This document shows positions 33,392 through 41,495 of a DNA stretch of 64,000 bases, piece by piece. The translations under genes were made by a program, and so were the position numbers. The stretch's first letter is position 1, and each line of letters starts with the position of its first letter. The stretch spans positions 62,001 through 126,000 of the forward strand of contig CAJUSD010000003.1 of assembly GCA_910589145.1 (NCBI GenBank), given 5' to 3'. Source of the stretch: an uncultured Oscillospiraceae bacterium. Its GTDB lineage: Bacteria > Bacillota > Clostridia > Oscillospirales > Ruminococcaceae. The notes under the pieces are model-generated. The model was not told the DNA's origin and searched no databases. It worked only from the letters and a program-made list of their open reading frames with translations.

Positions 33392-36022
33392 TTATCTAGG
33401 GTTCTTAATAGCCGCCTGCGCTGCGGACAATCTGGCAATCGGTACACGGAAAGGAGAGCAGGACACATAGTCCAGCCCAGTCTGATGGAAGAACTCTACA
33501 GAGGCCGGATCGCCGCCGTGTTCACCACAAACGCCCAATTTCAGGTCAGACTTAACCGAACGTCCCAGTTTGCATGCCATATCCACCAGCTTGCCAACGC
33601 CGGTCTGATCCAATTTTGCAAAAGGATCATTCTCATAAATCTTCTTATCATAGTAAGCGGTGAGGAATTTCCCAGCATCATCACGGCTGAACCCAAAGGT
33701 CATCTGGGTCAGGTCATTGGTACCAAAGGAGAAGAAGTCAGCTTCCTTGGCAATGTCATCAGCAGTCAAGGCAGCTCTTGGAATCTCGATCATAGTACCA
33801 ACCTTGTAATCCAACTTAACGCCAGATTCCGCAATGATCTTGTCAGCAGTTTCTACAACAACCTTCTTGACATAAGCCAGCTCTTTCTGTTCGCCAGTCA
33901 GGGGGATCATGATTTCAGGAACCATAGTCCATTCGGGATGGCGTTTTTGAACTGCCAAAGCAGCCTTAATCACAGCACTGGTCTGCATAACCGCGATTTC
34001 GGGATAAGTGACAGCCAGACGGCAGCCGCGATGCCCCATCATGGGGTTGAACTCGTGGAGGGAAGCAATAATTGCTTTAATATCGTCAACACTCTTGCCC
34101 ATATCAGAAGCAAGAAGTTCAATATCTTTTTCCTCGGTGGGAACAAACTCGTGGAGAGGCGGGTCAAGGAAACGAATGGTGACAGGACAGCCTTCCATAG
34201 CCTCATAGATTTTTTCAAAGTCGCCCTGCTGCATGGGTTCCAGTTTGGACAGGGCTTTTTCTCTTTGTTCCACAGTATCGGAGCAAATCATTTCACGGAT
34301 AGCGGGAATACGATCCGCATCAAAGAACATGTGCTCGGTACGGCACAATCCAATTCCTTCCGCACCTAAGCTGCGGGCTTTTGCCGCGTCTGTTGGAGTA
34401 TCGGCATTGGTACGAACTTTTAACTGGCGATATTTATCAGCCCAACCCATAACGCGGGCAAACTCGCCGCCAATAGAAGCATCCACAGTAGGAATTAGGC
34501 CATCATATACGCATCCGGTAGAACCGTCAATAGAAATGCTGTCCCCTTCATGGTAGGTTTTTCCTGCAACGGTAAATTTCTTGTTTTCCTCGTCCATGTT
34601 GATATCGGAGCAGCCAGAAACACAGCAGGTACCCATGCCGCGCGCAACAACTGCCGCATGGGAAGTCATACCGCCGCGGACAGTCAAAATACCCTGTGCA
34701 GCCTTCATGCCCTCAATATCCTCTGGAGAGGTCTCCAAACGAACCAGGACAACCTTTTCTCCACGGGAAGCCCATTCTTTGGCATCTTCAGCGGTAAATA
34801 CAATCTTTCCGCAGGCAGCCCCAGGAGAAGCCGCCAGAGCTTTAGCAACTGGTTCAGCCTTTTTCAGGGCTTTCGCGTCAAACTGAGGATGAAGCAGCGT
34901 GTCAAGGTTACGAGGATCGATCATTTCAACTGCCTCTTGTTCAGTCCTCATTCCCTCGTCTACCAGGTCGCAGGCAATTTTCAGGGCGGCCTGAGCTGTT
35001 CTTTTGCCGTTCCTTGTCTGAAGCATATACAGTTTTCCGTGTTCAACGGTAAATTCCATATCCTGCATATCTCTGTAATGTTCTTCCAAAGTTTTGCATA
35101 CGTTCTTAAACTGCTCAAATGCTTCAGGGAACTTGTTAGCCATCTCTGTAATCTTCATTGGGGTACGGACACCGGCAACCACGTCTTCGCCCTGTGCGTT
35201 TGTAAGGAATTCGCCGAAAAGACCTGTTTCGCCTGTTGCCGGGTCCCGTGTAAACGCAACGCCGGTGCCGCAGTCGTCACCCATATTTCCGAAAGCCATT
35301 GACTGTACATTGACAGCAGTGCCCCAGGAATAAGGAATATCATTATCCCGACGGTAAACATTGGCGCGGGGGTTGTCCCAGGAACGGAATACCGCCTTAA
35401 TTGCGCCCATAAGCTGTACCTTGGGATCGTCCGGGAAATCCTCGCCAAGTTTCTCTTTATATTCAGATTTAAACTGATAAGCCAGTTTCTTTAAGTCGGC
35501 AGCATCCAGTTCAACATCCTGCTTAACGCCTTTTTCTTCCTTCATCTTGTCGATAAGCTGTTCAAAATACTTTTTGCCGACTTCCATAACCACATCAGAA
35601 TACATCTGGATAAACCGACGGTAGCAGTCCCATGCCCAACGGTCGTTCTGGGAATCTTTTGCAATTACTTCAACAACCTGCTCGTTAAGTCCAAGGTTCA
35701 AAATAGTATCCATCATACCAGGCATAGACGCTCTAGCGCCGGAACGTACAGATACCAGCAGAGGATTCTTTAAATCGCCGAACTTTTTGCCGGTAATCCC
35801 CTCCATCTTGGTAATATACTCCATAATTTCCGCCTGAATATCATCGTTGATCTTCTTGCCGTCCTCATAATATTGAGTACAGGCTTCTGTCGTAATGGTA
35901 AAGCCTTGGGGCACTGGCAGACCGAGATTTGTCATTTCCGCCAGGTTTGCTCCCTTGCCTCCCAGCAGTTCACGCATTTTACCGTTTCCTTCAGAGAACA
36001 GATAAACATATTTCTTTTTCAC
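33392..36022 (-). CDS. ppdK: Pyruvate, phosphate dikinase
   Basis: PPDK interconverts pyruvate, ATP and phosphate with PEP, AMP and pyrophosphate. In anaerobes it often replaces or complements pyruvate kinase. The 876-residue protein has the ATP-grasp domain (KGANLAEM near 30, RSGARASMPGMMDTILNLG near 100). The swivelling His domain has the phosphohistidine in GGMTSHAAVVARGMG (about 455). The PEP/pyruvate barrel carries GLCRTEHMFF and a late CGEHGGDP. The frame opens at a TTG at 36040, but that codon overlaps the GGAGGT ribosome site. The GTG at 36022 is nine bases after it and gives the usual MKKKYVYLF start. Confidence 0.97.
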   Translation of the reverse strand: MKKKYVYLFSEGNGKMRELLGGKGANLAEMTNLGLPVPQGFTITTEACTQYYEDGKKINDDIQAEIMEYITKMEGITGKKFGDLKNPLLVSVRSGARASMPGMMDTILNLGLNEQVVEVIAKDSQNDRWAWDCYRRFIQMYSDVVMEVGKKYFEQLIDKMKEEKGVKQDVELDAADLKKLAYQFKSEYKEKLGEDFPDDPKVQLMGAIKAVFRSWDNPRANVYRRDNDIPYSWGTAVNVQSMAFGNMGDDCGTGVAFTRDPATGETGLFGEFLTNAQGEDVVAGVRTPMKITEMANKFPEAFEQFKNVCKTLEEHYRDMQDMEFTVEHGKLYMLQTRNGKRTAQAALKIACDLVDEGMRTEQEAVEMIDPRNLDTLLHPQFDAKALKKAEPVAKALAASPGAACGKIVFTAEDAKEWASRGEKVVLVRLETSPEDIEGMKAAQGILTVRGGMTSHAAVVARGMGTCCVSGCSDINMDEENKKFTVAGKTYHEGDSISIDGSTGCVYDGLIPTVDASIGGEFARVMGWADKYRQLKVRTNADTPTDAAKARSLGAEGIGLCRTEHMFFDADRIPAIREMICSDTVEQREKALSKLEPMQQGDFEKIYEAMEGCPVTIRFLDPPLHEFVPTEEKDIELLASDMGKSVDDIKAIIASLHEFNPMMGHRGCRLAVTYPEIAVMQTSAVIKAALAVQKRHPEWTMVPEIMIPLTGEQKELAYVKKVVVETADKIIAESGVKLDYKVGTMIEIPRAALTADDIAKEADFFSFGTNDLTQMTFGFSRDDAGKFLTAYYDKKIYENDPFAKLDQTGVGKLVDMACKLGRSVKSDLKLGVCGEHGGDPASVEFFHQTGLDYVSCSPFRVPIARLSAAQAAIKNPR

Positions 36023-36053
36023 TGTTACTTTGACCTCCAAACTTGTTTTTCAT

Positions 36054-36139
36054 GAAAAAACATTCGGATGGATCGCCTGGAGCGAAACTTATAAAATCAA
36101 TGGATGTTTTTTCACTTTCTTTTGACATATCTTATTATA
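36054..36139 (-). promoter_or_regulatory. ppdK promoter and structured leader
   Basis: On the minus strand an extended -10 (TGGTATAAT, hexamer at 36134-36139) starts a leader of about 100 nt. The leader can fold into a long hairpin: GAAAAAACAT (revcomp of 36104-36113) with ATGTTTTTTC (revcomp of 36054-36063), enclosing an inner TCGC/GCGA stem at 36073-36085. The outer stem ends in a T run, so it could act as an attenuator. Confidence 0.5.
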
Positions 36140-36290
36140 CCAATCTTTTCAAAAATTGCTAGTATTTTCATTAAATTTTTCTGCTTCCTGCATTATTGAA
36201 TTTAAAACATAAATTTGATAAGAAACAAATCATTGGAAAAACTGATGGGAATACACCTTATTTTTCAGTGCGGCGTTAAAATCATATTAT

Positions 36291-37169
36291 TTAACGCTCA
36301 AGCGAAAGGTTCACCTCATCAACAGGTATTTTCAGCATTTTGGCAATTTGTTCTACGGGGAGAAATTCTGATAACGATTGAATCATTTTTCTGCGTTCTT
36401 CCTTTCGGCCCTCCTTCAGGCCCTCCTTCAGGCCCTCTTCACGGGCTTCCTCCCGGCCTATCTCTAAGGCATCTTCCAAACTCCATTCCACATTCAACAT
36501 ATTCTCCACCTCCGAAATATGCTCTCTCAAAAACGGCTGCATAATTTCCCGCTTCTCACATTCTACTGCGGCTTTATGAATCGCTTCTTTTAACTCATTT
36601 TCTTTTTCCAAATATTCCTGTACCAATTCAATAAAAAAGCTGTAATCATATAAAGCTTTGCTTTTTCTTAACAGTTCCTGGTTTTCTTTGTACCGTATGT
36701 TCAAAACCTTTACAATCAATTCAGCTGTATTGACAGGCAGATTCTTTTTATCTATAAACGAATCTGACAGCTTTAAAAAAGATTCCTTTGGATATTTGTC
36801 TCTCCCGTTATACAATACTATAAATTCCGGCATAGGCAGGGGGATCCTCTTTTTACGATAAACATTTTTCTTTTCTAAAATCTTTTCGTATAACCGCCCC
36901 AAATATAAAAGCATCCTAACCGGCATATTCTCGTTGATACTTGACTGATGCTCTATCAAGATAATAAATTTACCATCTAATGTAAATGAAATGTCGTTCA
37001 TCCGGTTTTTGAACAAAACCCCGTCCAGCGTATTGATTTCTATAGGGGTATCCAAAGAATAGTTTGTTCCCTGAACGGCATTATATACTTCTATCAAACG
37101 TTTTGGATCGCTCATATACATGGAAAACAGACTGTCTTTGTATTCCCGGTTGGGATTAGGTTCCTCCAT
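36291..37169 (-). CDS. Rpn family recombination-promoting nuclease (PD-(D/E)XK)
   Basis: Rpn proteins are PD-(D/E)XK nucleases related to putative transposases; E. coli RpnA stimulates RecA-independent recombination, and some act in phage defence. In this 292-residue protein the nuclease core is at about 50-75. It holds Asp in RMNDISFTLDGK and the Glu-x-Gln in IEHQSS, as in the family. The C-terminal part has a helical, strongly charged repeat (EEGLKEGLKEGRKEE) encoded by nearly identical 12 bp units at about 36405-36450, then a small helix-turn-helix-like end. The ATG has AGGAGG upstream. It is a single gene. Confidence 0.85.
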   Translation of the reverse strand: MEEPNPNREYKDSLFSMYMSDPKRLIEVYNAVQGTNYSLDTPIEINTLDGVLFKNRMNDISFTLDGKFIILIEHQSSINENMPVRMLLYLGRLYEKILEKKNVYRKKRIPLPMPEFIVLYNGRDKYPKESFLKLSDSFIDKKNLPVNTAELIVKVLNIRYKENQELLRKSKALYDYSFFIELVQEYLEKENELKEAIHKAAVECEKREIMQPFLREHISEVENMLNVEWSLEDALEIGREEAREEGLKEGLKEGRKEERRKMIQSLSEFLPVEQIAKMLKIPVDEVNLSLER

Positions 37170-37330
37170 ATCTTATCAGTCCTCCTGTCCTGGTAAAAAT
37201 GCTTCATCTTTTCTATAGAATATCATGCTGCTGTTTTGCTGTCAATCAATCATCTTTTTGCTCTTACAGCATGACCAAATTTGTCGATTTGAAAAGTCAG
37301 GCCGAAGCAAGCAGCCCCGGCCTTTCAGTC

Positions 37331-38527
37331 CTACAAAGTATTTCGGATATAGTCCACTACGGCAATTTTTTCACCGTTTTCAATATAAATACGAGGGACA
37401 CGCCGGCCCAAAACACAAACAATCTCATAATGAATGGTTCCAGTCAATTCCGCCAACTCTTCCACCGGAATGACATTCCCCTTCTGGCTGCCAAACAAAA
37501 TGACAATATCCCCCTCTTTTACATTAGGGATATTGGTTACATCTACCATCATCTGATCCATACATACATTGCCTATCTGGGGGGCATATTGCCCATGAAT
37601 TAGAACACGTGCCTTATTGGACAGGCGGCGTGTATATCCATCTGCATATCCTATGGGAACAGTTGCAATTGTTCTGCTGCCTGGCGTTTCATAGGTGCGT
37701 CCATAGCTGACAGAACGCCCCCCACCCATCTCTTTGACCATAGACACCATTGATTTTAATTCCATAGCAGGCTTTAATTCAATCTTTCGCTCCCTCAGGC
37801 AGTCTGCACTGGGATACAGCCCATAGATAATATTTCCAGGCCGTACCATATCCAAGTGCATTTGTGGATAATTAAGCATAGCTGCGCTGTTACAGCAATG
37901 GCGCAGGCCACAGGAAAAGCCACGTTGTTCCAGTTCCGTGCAGGTTTCCTGAAAACGTTGGAATTGTTCAAGGGTATATTGTTGAGAATCCGCTTTAGAT
38001 TCATCTGCCACAGAGAAATGGGTGAAAATACCAGCAGGTTTTAGACCGGAAAGTTCATAAACCTTTCCAATACAATCAGATGCCTGGCTAGGACTGTCAA
38101 AGGTTGAAAATCCAATTCGCCCCATTCCGGTATCCAACTTAATATGAACGGGAACTGTCACCCCTTGTTCCAATGCGTCAAAGGACAGTTTTTCAGCATA
38201 TTCCAGAGAAAAAACCGACTGGGTGATGTTATGGCATGCCAAAGTTCCAGCATATCTGGTAGGAGTGACGCCAAATATCAAGATATTTTCTGTAAACCCC
38301 TGCCGCCTTAGAGAAAGGGCCTCCTCCAAATTAGACACCCCAAACCAGGAAACCCCCTGCCGCCTTAGACAATCGGCAACATATTTGTCCCCATGGCCAT
38401 ATGCATCCGCCTTTACCACTCCCATAAGCTGGCAGTCAGGCTGAAGACACAACCGAATCGCTTTTATATTGTCTGCAATATAATTTAGGTTAATTTCCGC
38501 CCAAGTTCGCTTTAAATAGTCGTTCAT
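37331..38527 (-). CDS. alr: Alanine racemase
   Basis: This PLP enzyme makes D-alanine for peptidoglycan. The 398-residue protein has the PLP lysine in VVKADAYGHG (about residue 39), HIKLDTGMGRIGF near 134, GYADGY near 277 and a C-terminal beta domain with the catalytic Tyr region. The last 30 residues are a little longer than usual. AAAAGGAG precedes the ATG. Its upstream neighbour on the same strand is the flavin reductase-like gene, 25 bases away, so the two may form an operon. Confidence 0.97.
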   Translation of the reverse strand: MNDYLKRTWAEINLNYIADNIKAIRLCLQPDCQLMGVVKADAYGHGDKYVADCLRRQGVSWFGVSNLEEALSLRRQGFTENILIFGVTPTRYAGTLACHNITQSVFSLEYAEKLSFDALEQGVTVPVHIKLDTGMGRIGFSTFDSPSQASDCIGKVYELSGLKPAGIFTHFSVADESKADSQQYTLEQFQRFQETCTELEQRGFSCGLRHCCNSAAMLNYPQMHLDMVRPGNIIYGLYPSADCLRERKIELKPAMELKSMVSMVKEMGGGRSVSYGRTYETPGSRTIATVPIGYADGYTRRLSNKARVLIHGQYAPQIGNVCMDQMMVDVTNIPNVKEGDIVILFGSQKGNVIPVEELAELTGTIHYEIVCVLGRRVPRIYIENGEKIAVVDYIRNTL

Positions 38528-38552
38528 ACCGATGCTCCTTTTAGGCAGGGTA

Positions 38553-39059
38553 CTATTCCCGCACCAGTACTTTCACAATTTCTCCAATGTAAGTACGATG
38601 ATAATCCTTTTCAGGATACCATTTTTCAATAAGATTCTTTTCTACAAAACAGGATTCTGACATGTCCTGGACATATCGTTTTTTACAGCAGAATACTACA
38701 TCAGCCTGCTCAATGTAACGAAAACCATCCGTTACCCCCATGGTAAAATTACAGTCCTTCATTTTATCTGTATCTCTGCCGGATGTTGTGCCGCAAATCT
38801 TGACTGCATCCCGGCGATTTCCGTGAAAATAGGCAATGGTATATGTGTCGGTGTTTTCCAATAAATCAAATGTGAAACGTTGGGGACGTACCACAACAGT
38901 TGCAACGTTAAGCCCCCACATAACACCAAGCCCGCCCCAGCCTGCTGTCATAGGATTGATACTTTCCCCATTGGGAGCGGTAATCAGAATATAATCGGGA
39001 CTCATAGCAGTAAATGGGTTAATTTCCAGAGAGTGACAATTTACTTCACGAAAAGACAT
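38553..39059 (-). CDS. Flavin reductase-like FMN-binding split-barrel protein
   Basis: The 168-residue protein has the split beta-barrel pattern of the flavin reductase family: INPMTAGWGGLGVMWGLNVATVVVRPQRFT (about 30-60) and a C-terminal strand with HRTYIGEIVKVLV. Members of this clade in anaerobes bind FMN and are often annotated as flavin reductases without proven activity. An upstream in-frame ATG at 39137 lacks a ribosome site; the ATG at 39059 has AGGAGG nine bases before it. Confidence 0.85.
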   Translation of the reverse strand: MSFREVNCHSLEINPFTAMSPDYILITAPNGESINPMTAGWGGLGVMWGLNVATVVVRPQRFTFDLLENTDTYTIAYFHGNRRDAVKICGTTSGRDTDKMKDCNFTMGVTDGFRYIEQADVVFCCKKRYVQDMSESCFVEKNLIEKWYPEKDYHRTYIGEIVKVLVRE

Positions 39060-39131
39060 GATTGAAAACCTCCTGTGAGTTTTTAATGTAGATTCAATAA
39101 AAAACTGATATGTGGGATAAGCCAAAATTGA

Positions 39132-39221
39132 GTACATCCTAGGGCAGATTAAAAAGGTTTCGGATCCAGGGGGTGTATAACAAGGCTATACTAAACGCAC
39201 CAGACGCGAAATATCCCTGCT
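39132..39221 (+). repeat. Mosaic intergenic repeat, decayed copy
   Basis: It starts GTACATCCTAGGGCAGA and ends in GACGCGAAATATCCCTGC. The end resembles the right module of the repeat at 25787 (GGCGCGAAATCCC). The middle is poorly conserved. Confidence 0.45.
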
Positions 39222-39367
39222 CACCTAAAACGGAAAACCCATGTTTTCCCTGTATATCCCCTTTACCTCTAATCCACACTGATTAAAAACAGTATACCAT
39301 AAGAAATGGAAAAAGAATAGCGGAATAGGAAAAACAAATTGAAAACGAAAATCTATTTAAACGCACG

Positions 39368-39394
39368 AAAAAGCCGCTGGAAAATCCAGCGGCT
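39368..39394 (-). terminator. Terminator after pgcA
   Basis: AGCCGCTGGA (39372-39381) pairs with TCCAGCGGCT (39385-39394); on the minus strand it is followed by TTTTTCG. Confidence 0.88.
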
Positions 39395-39434
39395 AAAAGA
39401 TAAAGCAAAGGCGAGCATATAACAAAGCATGGAA

Positions 39435-41141
39435 TTACTCCATATATTTCGCCATATCCAGCTTGATGGCATCCAGCAAAGCCTGAGCTTCCCCTCTGGT
39501 GCTTCCCAAAATGGAATAGTAAATTTTGATCTTTGGTTCTGTGCCAGAGGGACGTACGATCACCGACGCGCCGCCTTCCAAACCATATTCCAAAACATTA
39601 GATTTAGGAAGATGAATGGTTTCCTCTCCCTTGGCATCTTTATGAACAGAGGTCTGATAATCGGCAGTATAAACGACCTTTTTTCCAGCGACAGAAGCAA
39701 TACCGTCTTTCCGCAAGCTATCCATAATCTGCTGCATTTTGACCATACCTTCAGATCCCTCAAAGGCAAAGCTTTGCTGGGTGTCGATAAACTGGCCATG
39801 TTTTTCATACAGTTCGTTAAGGGCCGTTACAAGGGTTTTACCCTGCAGTTTGTAATAGGAAGCCATTTCGCAGATAAGCATAGATCCATTTACCGCATCC
39901 TTATCACGGACATGGGTTCCAGACAAATAACCATAGCTTTCCTCAAAGCCAAAGATATACCGCTCTTTTTCACCTTTCTGTTCCAAATGAAGAATCTGCT
40001 CGCCGATGTACTTGAACCCGGTCAAAACATTAATAACTTCCACACCATAGGATTTGGCGATTGCATCAATCAATTTAGTGGTGACAATCGTCTTTACAGT
40101 AATGGGATTTTTAGGCATGGTTCCCTTTTCAATCCGGTTTCTGGCAATATAGTCCAACAGCAGCGCGCCAACCTCATTGCCGCTCAAAAGGACATAATTT
40201 CCCTCGTGTTTTACTGCAATGCCTACACGGTCTGCATCTGGATCAGTGGCGAGCAGCATATCATAGGACAGTTTTTCGCAAAGCTCAATGCCCTTTTCCA
40301 AAGCCTGTCTAATTTCAGGGTTAGGATAGGGGCAGGTTGGGAAATTGCCGTCAGGATTTTCCTGCTCCGGTACAACTGCAACTGTTTCAATCCCCATCTT
40401 AGCCAAAACATTACGAACAGGCTTATTGCCAGTACCATTTAAAGGAGTATAGACAACTTTTAGGCCAGCTTTACATGCTGCATCTGGGTTTACCTGCAGC
40501 GCCATTACATGGTCAACAAAGCTGTCAATGACTTCCTGCCCTATGTATTCTACACTGCCTTCTGCCAGACACGCATCAAATGCCTTATGTTTCACACCAT
40601 CAAAAATATCTACATGATTAATTTTTTCCAAAACTGCGTTGGCAGATTCAGTGGTCATTTGACAGCCGTCATCCCCATAAACCTTATAACCGTTATATTT
40701 TGAAGGATTATGACTGGCTGTCACCACAATTCCTGCCTGACAGTGCAGTTCCCGCACTGCAAAAGACAGCATGGGGGTAGGCATCAGTTCTTTATACAAA
40801 TAAACATGAATTCCATTTGCTGCTAGAACTGCCGCTGATTCCCGCGCAAATAAATCTGATTTAATCCGGCTATCGTATGCTATTGCAACCTTTGGCTGCT
40901 GATATTTTTCATTTACATAATCGGCCAGCCCTTGTGTTGCACGGCGTACTGTATAGATATTCATCCGGTTCACGCCAGCGCCAATAACACCGCGCAAACC
41001 TGCGGTACCAAATTCCAGTTCCCGATAAAAACGGTCATGTATTTCTTCTGGAGAATCCTTGACTTCCTTCAGCTCTTTGACTAAATCCGGGTCCTCTAAT
41101 TCCTTTGACTGCCACCTGTTATACAATTCCATTTCTGTCAT
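39435..41141 (-). CDS. pgcA: Phosphoglucomutase/phosphomannomutase (PgcA-type)
   Basis: It interconverts glucose 1- and 6-phosphate (or mannose phosphates), linking glycolysis to glycan and UDP-glucose synthesis. The 568-residue alpha-D-phosphohexomutase has FGTAGLRG near residue 44. The phosphoserine loop is TASHNPSKYNG (about 140), the metal loop DPDADR (about 305), the sugar loop FGFEESYGY (about 395), and the phosphate loop RPSGTEPKIK near 530. The length fits the Firmicute PgcA type rather than GlmM. It has a consensus promoter at 41265-41293. Confidence 0.95.
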   Translation of the reverse strand: MTEMELYNRWQSKELEDPDLVKELKEVKDSPEEIHDRFYRELEFGTAGLRGVIGAGVNRMNIYTVRRATQGLADYVNEKYQQPKVAIAYDSRIKSDLFARESAAVLAANGIHVYLYKELMPTPMLSFAVRELHCQAGIVVTASHNPSKYNGYKVYGDDGCQMTTESANAVLEKINHVDIFDGVKHKAFDACLAEGSVEYIGQEVIDSFVDHVMALQVNPDAACKAGLKVVYTPLNGTGNKPVRNVLAKMGIETVAVVPEQENPDGNFPTCPYPNPEIRQALEKGIELCEKLSYDMLLATDPDADRVGIAVKHEGNYVLLSGNEVGALLLDYIARNRIEKGTMPKNPITVKTIVTTKLIDAIAKSYGVEVINVLTGFKYIGEQILHLEQKGEKERYIFGFEESYGYLSGTHVRDKDAVNGSMLICEMASYYKLQGKTLVTALNELYEKHGQFIDTQQSFAFEGSEGMVKMQQIMDSLRKDGIASVAGKKVVYTADYQTSVHKDAKGEETIHLPKSNVLEYGLEGGASVIVRPSGTEPKIKIYYSILGSTRGEAQALLDAIKLDMAKYME

Positions 41142-41264
41142 ACTCTCGCTCCCATCTGCTGCTTTGCAGCGTCTTTCCCCAGCTTCGCCGTTTTGATACT
41201 GTGGATATTGCTGATTTTCACTTTACGGAGGGTGGGGTTTTGGTATAATTTTCACGATGCTTTT

Positions 41265-41293
41265 ATCATAATACACCATCTAAAGACTGTCAA
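41265..41293 (-). promoter_or_regulatory. Sigma-A promoter of pgcA
   Basis: On the minus strand: TTGACA, 17 bp, TATGAT. The start would be near 41258, leaving a leader of about 117 nt before the ATG at 41141. Confidence 0.75.
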
Positions 41294-41354
41294 TAAGAAA
41301 TCTGAAACATTTACGGAAGTTTTACAACATTAGTTTGTTGGCAACAGGTTTGCA

Positions 41355-41434
41355 CAGGGGTATTTCACGTTTGGCAGGTCCAGCTCCGATGAATTGGCGG
41401 CTAGGGCTGTCAGAGCAGCCTTTCATTCAACCCT
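41355..41434 (-). repeat. Mosaic intergenic repeat, decayed minus-strand copy
   Basis: Read on the minus strand it begins AGGGTTGAATGAAAGG. It continues AGCCGCCAATTCA and GACCTGCCAAACGTGAAAT, following the order of modules in the centre and right part of the repeat at 25787 (AGGGTTGAGCAGC, GGCCGCCAGTTCA, ACCTGCAAGGCGCGAAAT). Confidence 0.45.
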
Positions 41435-41441
41435 AAATCCG

Positions 41442-41471
41442 ACAAGGGCCCTTTCAGGAAAGGCCCCTTGT
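41442..41471 (-). terminator. Hairpin after polA
   Basis: ACAAGGGCCCTTTC pairs with GAAAGGCCCCTTGT around a two-base loop with one mismatch. The T run on the minus side is weak (ATTTAGG). Confidence 0.6.
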
Positions 41472-41495
41472 GATCCCAAACCTTTTTAATTTGTC

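Larger units (their letters stand above)
39060..39434. other. Gene-free stretch with decayed repeat and terminator
   Basis: This 375 bp gap holds a degenerate copy of the mosaic repeat at 39132-39221 and the pgcA terminator at 39368-39394. I see no gene. Confidence 0.6.
41142..41495. other. Gene-free stretch between pgcA and polA
   Basis: This 354 bp gap holds the pgcA promoter (41265-41293), a decayed mosaic repeat copy on the minus strand (about 41355-41434) and the hairpin at 41442-41471 after polA. No gene is visible. Confidence 0.6.

Noticed and set aside
33485..34369. 294-codon plus-strand frame
   Set aside because: Antisense within ppdK; it is a by-product of the codon usage of that gene.
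39429..40442. 337-codon plus-strand frame
   Set aside because: It lies wholly antisense inside pgcA, whose motifs are unambiguous. Its translation has no domain pattern.
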